Origin: Gentiana macrophylla
Lineage: Eukaryota; Streptophyta; Magnoliopsida; Gentianales; Gentianaceae
DNA: 64,000 nt
Direction: 5' to 3'
Assembly: GCA_026214975.1 (NCBI GenBank)
Contig: CM047815.1
Span: forward strand, 58,163,852-58,227,851
Shown piece by piece: positions 46,750 through 58,585 of this stretch. The translations under genes and the position numbers were made by a program. The notes under the pieces were generated by a model. It did no database searches. It was not told the DNA's origin and was given only the letters and a program-made list of their open reading frames with translations. Position 1 is the stretch's first letter. The number at the start of each line of letters is the position of its first letter.

Positions 46750-48574
46750 ATTATCTTTCTGTGAATAATCACAAACTCTGCTTGTGCAATAGGTTCAGTA
46801 TCAGCAGCCTGCTGACCCTCATTTGTTTGTTTGGGATCCTCAGCACGTTGATCCTTATCAGCCTCAGAAGACTTGCTCTATTTTGACTCTACTGATCTTT
46901 GTTTCACAATGCCACTAGTTTCTCCAGGATGCATAGAGTGATCATCATCAGAATCAGAGGATGATGACTCATCATCATCACCAAACGGTTTGTACTTAGG
47001 ATCCTTGAAAAGCATCTTCCCTTTTTGTTTACCTTCTGCAATGATAGAAAGAAGTCTACTTTCCAACATAAAAGTGTCAATTAATCCCAGTAGATCTACA
47101 ACTCCAAATGTATCAAAGATCCATTCTTCAAAACTTGTCATCAGTTCAGCTGTGGGCTTTTGTTTTGTGTAAAAGCCAAACTTCTATTAGAAGTAGTTTT
47201 GAATTTTTTTGAAGTCTGGATCTACTTTTTCCTTCCTTCGTTTACGAACATATGGAATAGTAAGTCTTTTCTCAGCAGGTGGAGGTGCTTCAGATTGTCC
47301 TGTTGACTTAGTCAGGGTTTTCTCAGCAGTGTGGAGTGTGTCAGTTGTTGGTTTTGCTGACTGGGGAATGTTTGTACCTACAACATCCATTTGTTGAACA
47401 TGGTCTTCCCCCTGTGTGTCTTTAATATCAACCTCTTCTTCTGTTGCCCTTTGTTCTTCTAGAGTTCTCAACTATTTCCCTTTACCAACCTTTACCTTTT
47501 CCACTGGCTTGACTCTCCTTTTAATAACAGTCTTCATTCTCTTCATTGGTATTTGAGTCTCAGTCTCTGCAAGACCATCTAGATCCTTAGATAAAACTTC
47601 TTGAGTGATAGGCTTCCTCTCTCTAGAAAAGGTGTGACTTATTGAAGACTTGGCAGGCTCAGCAGATTTTAAAGGTTCTGCTAACCTCTTAGTCTCAGCA
47701 GCAACGGGGGGTCTGATGATCTCCTAAATTCAGCAGCTTCCAAATCTAACTTCCTTTTGGTTCTTCTCTCAGCAGCCATTTCATGTTCTTCTCCAACTAT
47801 TTCATCAGACATAAGTATTGATGAAGATTCACTTTTACCTTTAATCTTCTTTTGCTTGGCAGGGTTGATCTCACTTGATTCCTGATGTGGAATTTTCAAG
47901 TGATTCAAGATTCATTGCACCATAAAGGCCGGTGGTTTTGCCTAGTAAAAATAACCACTACCCATTTTCTTTGATTTTCCAGTTGTCTTTTTATTCTCAG
48001 TAGTTCTTTTATCTTCTTCAACTTTGAGAATATATTGCATGTAGAAAACAAGATATCCTGCCCAATTAAACATCAAACCTTTGTCAATAATAGCCATCAA
48101 CTCCACATTTGGTCTAGACAGAGTGTTGTAACTTCCTACTATCCCCAACAAGTCCTTGGCTATCAATTTGCTCAAAAGAACAAATTCTTTCTTGATGTAT
48201 TTCACATCGAGTCTGATATAGGCTTCAACATTAGGGTCTGTTTTGATTTCTTTCACAAATCCCTCTCTGTTAATATTCAAGCTTTCTGGGTTATAGGTTG
48301 CCGAGCTTACTGCAAAACCAAAAGCTTTCTCATCAACTCCTCATTGACATAAAAAGTTCTCCCATTAACCTTTGTCTAAAATTCATTTCTATCTGGAAAC
48401 GTGACTACGTTTCTCCAGAATTCATAGATGTACTAATAAGAGACGGTTTTGATTGAAAAATAGAACACATTTTCAAACCCTTGAATCCTTCTCATTTTTG
48501 CTCCAAGTGGTCTGCCTCGTGGATGAGGCTTTCAATACTCTGACTGATTCGGTGAAAACATCGACGGCGGCCAT
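46750..48574 (-). pseudogene. SirE3 accessory gene
   Basis: The ATG at 48574 (MAAVDVFTESVRVL) corresponds to that of SirE2. Pieces: 48574-48473; 48280-47942, with LMAIIDKGLMFNWAGYLV matching the shared motif; 47908-47681, Lys/Arg/Glu-rich with KRKLDLEAAE; 47471-47187, with a basic KRRKEKVDPDFKK tail; and 47141-46878, with an acidic Ser/Asp run. Shifts and stops separate them. The gene ends where SirE3 is truncated. Confidence 0.6.
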
Positions 48575-48668
48575 TTTGCTTTTTGAAAAAAGGATGAACT
48601 TTGCAAAGAGTGTATGAAAATTCTTGAGTGTAAATGGGAGAATGTAAGAATGATTCTCTGCAAACTTT

Positions 48669-48680
48669 GTTATATAGGCA
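48669..48680 (-). promoter_or_regulatory. candidate internal TATA box for SirE3 accessory gene
   Basis: The minus strand reads TGCCTATATAAC about 100 bp upstream of the accessory ATG (48574), as in SirE1 (CCTATATAAAC). Confidence 0.55.
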
Positions 48681-49039
48681 AAGTTGGGTACACAATCTCC
48701 AGGAACGTATTGTTGCATTTGCACCATCCCAATGCAGAAAACGGTACTAACCAATGAGAATTGGCAAATGTCCCACTACATAACACCACTACTTGTTATA
48801 AATGGTTATGTCCTTGTAACACCTGTAATAAATATAAGGTTAAAACCTTTATAACTTCATTTGTTGACTTTTCATTAAAAGTTGACTTCTTCAGTGGACT
48901 GTGAGGCAAAATACTCTGTTGAGTAGTTCAACAGAGTCAGAGTCTGCTGACATCTTGAAAACTCAACCGATCATCAATTGTCCATTCAGATGATTAAAAA
49001 CCAGAATTGTCCAACCGATATTACAAGATGAAGTTTTAA

Positions 49040-49215
49040 TACCAATGGCTGATCTGCCAAGTGAGCGCACCCAACAAGGTGAAGACCAATCCCCTTGACA
49101 ACTTTATTTGCTCAGCTAACCAATCTAACAGAAGCATTAAGGAATTGTTGATACCAATGACTAATCTGCCAAGTGAGCGCACCCACCAGGCAAATACTAG
49201 CCCCTTGGTGAATTC
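49040..49215 (-). repeat. duplicated spacer block in SirE3
   Basis: Two copies of a ~113-bp unit contain CTGCCAAGTGAGCGCACCCA (about 49055 and 49168) and CCCCTTG. SirE2 has one copy in its equivalent spacer (TGGGTGCGCTCACTT, near 36090). The spacer between RNase H and the accessory gene is otherwise non-coding. Confidence 0.75.
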
Positions 49216-49261
49216 CAACAGCTGACCATCACTAGATCAACAGATCTTTAGAATGCCAAGT

Positions 49262-50921
49262 TCAGTTCTTAACTTATCTTTCAGCATCCAAAGGTTTTGT
49301 AAAGATATCTCCAAGTTGATCTTCAGTAGATATGTAATCAACCACCACATCCTTCTTTTCAACATGGTCTCTTATGAAATGATGTCTCAATTCAAAGTGT
49401 TTGGTTCTTGAGTGCAGTACATGATTTTTTCTTATGGCAGCACTTTTACTGTCACACAATATGGGAATTTCTTTTTCTTCAATCCTATAATCTCTAAAAT
49501 GGTGTCTCAGCCACATAACTTGTGCACATCAACTTTCAGCTGCTATGTATTATGCCTCAGCAGTGGAAGTTGATATAGAATTCTGCTTCTTGCTAAACCA
49601 GGAAACAAGTCTATTACCCATCAGCTGACATGTTCCTATGGTGCTTTTTCTATCAATCTTGCAACTAGCATAATCAGCGTCTGAGTAGGATATAACTTTG
49701 AAGCTTCCATCTTTAGAATACCATAATCCTACTCCCAAAGTCTATTTCAAATACATGATTATCCTCTTTACAGCAGCTAAATGACTTTCCTTGAGTTTTG
49801 ATTCAAATCTTGCACAAACCCCAACTGCAAATGATATGGCAGGTCTGCTGGCTGTAAGGTACAGCAGATTTCCTATCATTCTTCTATACAAAGTCTGATC
49901 AACATCTTTACCCTATTTGTCTTCATCCAATCTGATACCAGTACTCACAGGAGTTGGGATTTTGGAACTTTTATCCATACCAAATTTCTTCAGCAGCTTC
50001 TTGGTGTATTTGGTTTGATGAATGAAGATTCCATCTTTCATTTGGTTCACTTGCGATCCTAGAAAATAGTTCATTTCACTCATCATACTCATCGGAAACT
50101 TGCTTTTTATGAGATTAGCAAACATTTCACACAACATCTCATTTTCAGAACCAAAAGTAATGTCATCCACATTGATTTGTACCAGCAGGGTGTTGTTTCC
50201 TTCACTGATTCTGAAAAGAGTTTTTCAATGGTTCTTTTTGTGAATCCATTGTTCACTAAGAATTGAGATAAAGTCTCACACCAAGCTCTTGGTGAATGTT
50301 TCAATCCATAAAGTGCCTTGTTGAGTCTGTACACTTTATTTTCTTGATCTTTAATTGCAAATCCAGGAGGCTGTTGTACATAAACCTCGTCTTCCGGAAT
50401 GCCATTTACCAATGCACTTTTGACATCCATTTGATAAACCTTGAAGTTTTTGTATGTAGCATATGCCAAGAACAATCTGATTGCTTCCAATCTTGCAACA
50501 GGGGCACATGTTTCATCAAAGTATATTCCTTCAGCTTGTGAATAGCATTTTGCAACTAGTTTGAACTTATTTCTAACAATGGTACCAGATTCATCCAACT
50601 TGTTTCTGTAAACCATTTAGTACCAATAATATTTTCATAATCAGGCCTATCAACAAAATCCCAAACTTGGTTAATTTCAAACTCATTCAGTTCTTCTTGT
50701 ATGGCAATTATCCAATCAGGATCAGCAATTGCCTCTTCAATGACTTTAGGTTCCAACTGAGAAAGAAAACAAGTGAACATTGCATTTAGTTGACTTCTAG
50801 TAATGACACCTTGATGTACATCACCAATGACTTGTTCAGCAGGGTGATCCTTAACCACTGTAAATCATTATTTCCTTGATTTACTAGAACTTGTTCTGCT
50901 AGGGGATCTGCTGCAAGTTCA
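49262..50921 (-). pseudogene. SirE3 reverse transcriptase and RNase H
   Basis: The reverse transcriptase is typical of Sireviruses: LARLEA-like ARLEAIRLFLAYA, YQMDVKSA, EVYVQQPPGF, NKALYGLKHSPRAW, then NVDDITFGS in place of the usual YVDDIIFGS (about 50175-50150). RNase H shows NRLVSWFSKKQNS, a stop inside AEA-YIAAES, LCDSKSA and DQLGDIFTKPLD. A shift near 50630 and another after 50270 break the frame. The Tyr-to-Asn change in the catalytic motif would probably impair the polymerase. Confidence 0.85.
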
Positions 50922-52739
50922 TGTTAGGAAATCACTAGTTTAACGCAGCGGAATTTAAAATTTGATTTCCTTTTTCTAGATCGTTCTTCGTTTAATGCAA
51001 TAAACACGTTAAGTAGTTTGACGGTTATACCTCAGATGATCTATAAGATCGTCGCTTTGACCGTCAAAGGAGAGTAGTTCAGTGCGCAAGCCGTCCACGC
51101 GTCCGGCCTCTATCGCTAATCCACACGAACCCCTTGTCGGAATCATCCTTGGATTGCTATCGGAAAAACTCCGGCTGCTGGACCGGACCTTTTTTTCCCT
51201 CACAAACTCACTATGGATAGCTCTCTATTTTACACAAGAACTATGAACTCTTGCAATTGTGTTGTCCAAAAGAGCTTGAAACCCACCTCTTATTTATAGC
51301 TAGAAGTGGCGCCCCATATGTGTGTAGAAGAAGAAAACCTTTTCCCAATAAAATAAAGAAAATCTTCTAGATTGATTTATCTCTTTTATTATAATTAATT
51401 TTGCCAATATCTTATATTGAATATAATTATTTTATTACCATAAATCTATTTTTTCAAAATCAATTAATATCTTATATTAATATTATGGTAATCTTATTAA
51501 TTAAAGTGCACAATCCAAGTGTATCTTAAACACATCAAAAGTGGCGCCCCTACAGTCAACTAATTGACTTCCGGAATATTCTTTAATTAATATAATTTGT
51601 ATATTAATATCTTGTATTTTATTTATTCATAATACATAAATACCACCATATTAATTTACCACTATACCCTTTATAGTCTAGAGATAAACTTTCCTTATTT
51701 GGGTATCAACTATAACCGCATTTTAATCCGACTCGATGTTCATATGCGTGTGACCCGATAGGCTTCCGAATATGTTGGCCGTAGACACAAAGTGAAAATT
51801 ACTAAAATGCCCTTCATGTCTAACGATCACGGGATAGCGTCTAGCAACACACCGTGACCCCCAATCATTGGAAGAGTCAAATGCAATGACTACTACCTTT
51901 CATGTGAAGGAGTTACCGTATAACTTACAATCCTATCGCTGTAATAATATCCATACGATCGTATCTTTGAGTGTCAATACATTAACGATCGTATCTTATA
52001 ATCTGGATATCATGCTCTCTCGGGATAACACATTTATTCCCACTTTACAAAGATTCTCGAGAGCTAGACATTCCTTATAAGAAGGCCATTTCGGATATTC
52101 GATCCCAATCATAGGATACGCGATTCCCGGACGACCAATCATGTATACTCCGCATGCTTCAATATCATACCCAATCACTACCGCATGATCGCCCCGTGGC
52201 TAAGGGAAATCTCAATAGTGTCAAAGCATGACAATCCACACCGTGATGCCATGAAGACTCCGGTCAAAAGGATAATTACACAACCGCCACATAGTGTGAC
52301 ACTTAATGTAAGTGGGTCAGTCTAACGTACGCATTCTCTGAAACACGTCCACGTACAGTCCAAGTGTCTCTACACTTCGATAGACGAGATCTATCCATAT
52401 CTTCCAAAAGATATAGGACATCCAATACGTGCTAGCCTGATTATACTATCAATGTCCTATTTGATAATATGTAAGACTAGAGACATTCAAGTACCAACCT
52501 TGTTATAGTGATTAGAGATCTCATCAACCACAATCACTATCATGGTTTCTCTATCACAGATTGATACTAGGGACGTTACTACATATATACAACAAATAAT
52601 ATGAAGACAAACAATATATAATAACATAAGTGCTTTTACTAATCATAATAAAGTTATTACATGAACTAAATAGACTGTAAATGACCCGACCCGGTCGGAT
52701 CCGGTCCAACCCGATTGGGTTTAGGACACCTTTCCAACA
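50922..52739 (-). repeat. CopH 3' LTR
   Basis: It runs TGTTAGGAAATCACT to TTTCCAACA. The purine tract (minus strand GGCCAAGTGGGAGAT) is at 52740-52754. Small frames inside recur in the other LTR and are not genes. Confidence 0.93.
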
Positions 52740-52753
52740 ATCTCCCACTTGGC

Positions 52754-54541
52754 CTAAAGCCAATAACCCATATGCCTAAGCCCGTGCAAGTGAACATATT
52801 TCTCATGCTTTGTTTGAGACAATGCCTTGGTTAACGGATCAGCTATGTTATCATCCGTGTGGACTTTATCTATCTTTACATCCCCTCTATCTGCTATCTC
52901 TCTAATCAAGTGATAGCGCCGTAGCACATGTTTGGACTTCTGATGAGACCTTGGTTCCTTTGACTGAGATATCGTTCCATTATTATCACAGTACAGAGGC
53001 ACTAGACCTTCAATGGAGGGAACCACACCAAGTTCAGTAATGAACTTCTTCATCCAAACCGCTTCCTTCGCCGCCTCCGAGGCTGCTATGTACTCGGCTT
53101 CCATTGTAGAGTCTGCAGTAGTCTCCTGCTTGGAACTCTTCCAGCTCACTGCTCCACCGTTAAGCGTGAAAACAAATCTAGATTGCGACTTAAAGTTGTC
53201 CTTGTCAGTTTGGAAACTGGCATCCGTGTAACCTCGTAATACTAAATCATCATTCCCGAAAACCAGGAACATATCCCTAGTACGTCTCATGTAATTAAGG
53301 ATATTCTTCACAGCAATCCAGTGACCACCACCTGGATCGGACTGGTACCTACTAGTCAATTAAGAGGGTACAAGACATCTGGTCTTGTGCACAACATGGC
53401 ATACATGATAGACCCGATTGCCGAAGCATAAGGGACTTTACTTATTTGTGCCCTTTCCTCCTCTGTCTTAGGACTCATTCCCTTTGACAGGTAGACCCCA
53501 TGCGACATGGGCAGCAATCCTCTCTTGGACTGCTCCATGTTGAATCTCTTCAGCATCTTGTCTATGTAGGTGGATTGCGACAGACCAAGCAACCTTTTAG
53601 ATCTATCTCTATAGATCTTTATTCCTAGAATATAGGCTGCATCACCTAATTCCTTCATTGAGAAGTTCTTGGATAACCAAGCTTTGACCGATTGTAACAT
53701 AGGCACATCATTCCCTATGAGCAATATGTCATCTACATAAAGCACTAAGAACACAATGGCGCTCCCACTAACCTTCTTGTAAACACAGGGCTCATCTTCG
53801 TTCTTGATGAAATCAAACTGTTTGATTATGTCATCAAAGCGAAGATTCCAACTCCGAAAAGCTTGATTTAACCCATAAATGGATCTTTGCAGTTTACACA
53901 CCATCCTGGCGTCATTGGTTGTGAAACCCTCAGGCTGTGTCATATACACTTCCTCGCACAGTTCCGTTAAGGAAAGCCGTTTTCACATCCATCCGCCGAT
54001 TTCGTAATCATGGTATCTTTGCAATAGCGAGCAAAATTCTAATGGATTTTAACATGGCAACAAAGTAAAAAGGTTCGTCATAGTCAACTCCTTGTCTTTG
54101 CTTATAACCTTTTGCCACTAGCCTAGCCTTGTAGGTAGTCACGTTACCGTCCATGTCGGTCTTTCTCTTAAAGACCCATTTACACCCTATGGGAACTATT
54201 CCTTTAGGTGGATCAACTAAGTTCCAAACTTGGTTGTCTTTCATGGATTCCATTTCAGAATTCATGGCTTCCAGCCATTTCTCTTTGTCATGCCTTAATA
54301 GCACTTCCTCATAAGTTCTAGGGTCCTCATCTTCCATGAGATACATGCCAGTGTACCTTTCGGGTTCACGGCGCTCCCTGGTGGATCTTCGAGGTGCTAG
54401 TGTGTCTACGGTAGAGGCTGGCGTCACATCTGTATGTGGTGTCTCCTCTACTTCCATCAACTGACTGTCATCCGTAAGTGGTTCTCGAATTTCTTCAAGA
54501 TCAATCTTACTCCCACTGACCCTATCCAGAATAAACTCTTT
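52754..54541 (-). pseudogene. CopH reverse transcriptase and RNase H
   Basis: The linker carries RRSTRERREPERY and leads to WLEAMNSEMESM. Reverse transcriptase shows CKWVFKRKTDMDG, ARLVAKGYKQRQGVDYDE, a frameshift near 53955-54010, VYMTQPEGF, the catalytic LYVDDILLIGND (YVDD at 53739-53728) and MKELGDAAYILGI. After a stop near 53356 RNase H continues: LRGYTDASFQTD, STMEAEYIAASEA with the catalytic Glu, LYCDNNGTI and HTDDNIADPLTKAL. All catalytic residues are present, so the defects are only the frame breaks. Confidence 0.88.
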
Positions 54542-55840
54542 CTAGAAAGTGGCGACCCCTGAAACAAACACCTTTTGTTCCTCAGGATGGTAAAATTGGT
54601 ATCCTCTAGTTTCTCTAGGATAACCCACAAACAGACATTTGTCAGATCTAGCTTCTAATTTCTCAGGCATCATCTGCTTCACATAAGTCGGACAACCCCA
54701 AGGTTTAAGATATGCTAGACTCGGTTTCCTCTTATGCCATACCTCGTATGGTGTGGATTCAACCATCTTTGATGGAACTCGGTTCAGTGTATAGGATGCG
54801 GTTTCTAGAGCATACCCCCAAAATGATTTTGGGAGAACTGCATAGCTCATCATGGATCGTACCATGTCTAACAAGGTACGGTTCCTCCTCTCAGATACGC
54901 CATTCATCTGAGGCGTGCCTGGAGGGGTCCATTCAGGTAGAATCCCATTCTCCTTCAAATAATCTTGAAACTCTCCATCTAAGTATTCTCCACCTCGATC
55001 GGATCGAAGTGTTTTGCTTTCTCTACCTAGTTGTTTCTCCACTTCACTTCTGAATTCCTTGAACTTTTCAAAGGCTTCAGACTTATACTTCATTAAGTAT
55101 ATATAACCATAGCGAGAATGGTCATCACTGAAAGTGATAAAATAAGAGTATCCTCATTTGGCTTGAATTGACATTGGGCCACACACATCAGTATGTATGA
55201 GCTCAAGCAATTCATTGGATCTTATCCCTTTGCGACTAAAAGGTGACTTTGTCATCTTGCCAAGTAAACAAGCTTCGCATGTATCAAACGATTCGTAATC
55301 GAATTGATCCAACATTCCATCTTTATGAAGTTTGGAAATGCGATTCTTATTTATATGGCCAAGTCTACAATGCCATAAGTATGATTCATTCAAGTCATTT
55401 GTTTTGGCTTTCTTGTTATTTATATTATGTACATCAACATTCATATCTAATATGTAGAGACCATTGCTAAGTATGCCAGTACCATAAAAGATTCCATCAC
55501 GTGAAAAAGAACAACATTTATTCTCAAACGAAAAAGAAAATCCATCAACATCTAATGCAGAAATGGAAATAATGCTCTTCGTAAGAGCAGGAACAAAATA
55601 ACAGTTATTGAGTTCTAGTACTAGCCACTGGGCAATGAAAGAAAATAAACTCCTACGGCTAGTGCAGCAACACTTGCTCCATTCCCAACGCGTAGGTCCA
55701 CCTCTCCTTTCTTCAGATCTCTAGTTCTTCTTAGTGCCAGCATATTCGTACAAATATGAGAACCACAACCAGTATCTAATACCCAGTGGTTAGACTTAGA
55801 AGAAGTAATGTTGATCTCAATCATAAATATACCTGAAGTC
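54542..55840 (-). pseudogene. CopH protease and integrase
   Basis: The protease active site is VLDTGCGSHI (Asp at about 55776). A one-base shift at about 55622 follows LSLPSG. The integrase zinc region has LWHCRLGHINKNRI and CEACLLGKM (H-H-C-C, 55370-55250). A stop at about 55155 interrupts the core. The catalytic triad is visible as HTDVCGPM, RSDRGGEYLDG and NGVSERRNRTL, followed by TPYEVWHKRKPSLAYLKPWG. Confidence 0.85.
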
Positions 55841-56638
55841 GAAGCATCAGAATGCTTCTTCTTGGTACTCAAGAAGCCTTTGCAGTTTCTGCTCCAATGT
55901 CCGGTCTCACCACAATGGAAGCAAGCATCCTTGGATTTGACTTTTGCTATCTTAGGCGTTGGATTAGGTGCAGCCTTCACCTTCTTGGACTTCTTCTAGG
56001 CTTTTGCCTTGCCCTTGCTCGAAGTGACCAGCAACACTTGCTTTCCCTTCCCCACAGTGCACTCAGCAGTCTTCAACATGTTCAATAACTCTGCAAGAGA
56101 GCAATCTATCTTGTTCATGTGATAGTTTATCACAAACTGCGAGAATGAATCAGGTAGAGATTGCAGAATCAAGTCAATACTCAACTCTCGTTCCAACTTG
56201 TGGCCCAGCTTCCCAAGCCTCTCTATGTACCCGATCATCTTAAGCACGTGTGACCCCACAGCAGTCCCAGATGCCATCTTACAACTAAACAGGGCCTTCG
56301 AGACCTCGTATCTCTCGGTCGAGAGGCGAGAAGCATAGAGTTCGCCAGGTGGACCATGATTGTGTAGGCGTCCATAGACTCATGTCAAGCTTCGATTCGG
56401 TGTCATAGAAGCAAGCATGATACATGTAGCATCGATCTTGTCGAGCAGTTGCTTGTTATACTTCTCGACAAAGATCCGCGGCCAACCCTCGGCGGGCTTT
56501 TCCGGTAGGGCCTCGCGTCAAGACATAGCCAATCTTCTCGTGCCTCAAAACGATTTTGAGGTTCCTTTCCCAATCGAGAAAATTAGTTTCGTCAAGCTTG
56601 TTTTCAATGATAAAACGAAGGTTCAATTTGTTTGACAT
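55841..56638 (-). pseudogene. CopH gag
   Basis: The ATG at 56638 begins MSNKLNLRFIIENKLDETNF, followed by WERNLKIVLRHEKIGYVL. The frame is broken between about 56560 and 56280, a stretch rich in TCG/CGA triplets where CTG/CAG would be expected. It is clear again at 56277-55996 with SLPDSFSQFVINYHMNK, and ends with a CCHC knuckle CFHCGETGHWSRNC (55923-55882). One stop lies at 55996. Confidence 0.82.
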
Positions 56639-58585
56639 TTTCTACAACAATAAATAAAGATAGAATAAGTAAAAGCTCATGTATAAAAAAACCCTAAATT
56701 TGCACTTAAAATTTTATAAGGTCTTTCTTCCACTAGCCAACTACTCCCAATTGGCTTTCAAGAATTTTAATTAATTCTTTAGTGGCTGGGATCCCATCTA
56801 GTTATCTCGATTCCCGACGAGGGCCGATCAACCGAGATAATTTTGACAGTAGTACTCTACCCAATCGATCGCATGCGACTCCTAGTGGCTGACTAGTCAA
56901 CTCTTTGACGTTTCACATCTCTATGTGATAGTCAACCCCTTATCTCTAAAATCAGACGGTCCTGACGAGGGCCAATCACCGCAAGATTCTAGTCGAGTCG
57001 TAACCCAATATTCATGAGATCTCGTAGCGATCATATCTCAATAATAACGATATACCCGTGGTAGGTCAACTCCCGACGAGGGCCGATCAGTTGGATCCGA
57101 ACAAAGGCTCTTCACCGTCATTATAATATTGGGAGACAATTTTGGCTCGATTTTTGGCATGGGAATAATTTTAAAATTAATTCACTTAATTAATTTGGTT
57201 TAATTATGGTCTCATCTACTATGTGCATATTACTACGATATCATATAAAGTAAAACATACACAACATTCCACGCACAAAATAACCGGTATGATCATAGAC
57301 TTTTCCTAGGTGCGGTTTCGAATACAAACTGACGAAACCACGGGTCACAAACTAAGGGTATCTGCAACCGCCAATAGGATCTTTATTGCTGTACGCCAAT
57401 GGGTTCTTTATCTCTCCTTGGTCTTCAACTTCTTGCTCCATTCTTGTTACATAATAATTTATCTAATAATTATACCCGCCGCACACGGGGGGAGCTAACG
57501 GGAATGGGATAAATGCAAAAAGTAAACTAGGTCACGTTCTTCATAACGGCCTAGAACAATTTTTCAAAAACCAACATAAAGAAAACATTCCCATCTTTCC
57601 TATTGGTCGAGTCCATGATCAATCGGGGTCCATATAATCACATTATATCTACACATCTAATCCATACAATTTTATCTTATGAAAAAGATTAAATTCTAAT
57701 TTTAACTACTCATGCGTCTTTATTTTATCACATCAAATAATTAAATAACTTTTAATTAATTATATGACTTAATCGAAAATTAAAATTAACATTTAATTTT
57801 AAATCAATTTTAATTTTAATTAAATTTGAACTATTCAAAATAAAATTAAAATTACTAAGTCTCCTATTTGTTTCCTTTCCAAAACTAAATTTAGCTTAGG
57901 CCTGGCCACTTTCCAAAATCAAAATTTTGAAGTGGTTTAGCCTAAGCCTTTACAAATCAAATATTTGAAAAGGGCCGAAGCCTATTCCAAATCAAGTATT
58001 TGGAAAGGCCAAATTATTTTAGTCTAGGCCTGGCCACTTTCCAAAATCAAAATTTTAGAAGTGGCCTAGGCCTGGGCCTTTTACAAATCAAATATTTGAA
58101 AAAGGGCCTAGGCCTATTCCAAATCAAATATTTGGAAAGGCCAAATAATTTTGGTTTAGGCCTGGCCACTTTCCAAAATCAAAATTTTGGAAGTGGCCTA
58201 GGCCTAGACCTTTTACAAATCAAATTTGAAAAGGGCCTAGACCTATTCCAAATCAAAATTTGGAAAGGCCAATATGCCATATGGTTTCCCAATGGCTCAA
58301 ACTATTTGAACCATTGGTTGGCCATGTGACACAACTAAACAAACGAGATATCTATGCACAATAAATATCACAAAACGAAAAGGGTCGATCTCCCTCATTG
58401 GAAGAGGACAGCCGACAGACGGCAGCCCTTGGGCCACCGCCGCCGCCGCCATCGGCCGAGCCCCCCCATAAACCCTTTTTTTTTTGTTTCAACGTTTCGT
58501 GATTTAAATCTTGCATCTATTGATTAAATACTATGCATTTAAATTATGCTTATTGCTTAAGCTCGAAGTCTGTCTCCGATACCAC
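56639..58585 (-). other. CopH leader with tandem repeats and primer binding site
   Basis: This is non-coding. The primer site (minus TGGTATCGGAG) is at 58584-58574. A GC-rich patch with a CCGCCGCCGCC run lies at 58430-58450. Three ~130-bp tandem units start TAGGCCTGG at 57897, 58025 and 58157 and create a spurious plus-strand frame at 58000-58329. CopB has only one such unit in its leader. Confidence 0.8.

Noticed and set aside
51996..52178. 60-codon frame, repeated almost identically at 59659-59841
   Set aside because: The two are the same position in the two CopH LTRs. They are repeated because the LTRs are, and they code for nothing recognisable.
58000..58329. 109-codon Leu/Gly/Phe-rich repeat protein on the plus strand
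   Set aside because: It is the translation of the leader tandem repeat of CopH, antisense to the element.
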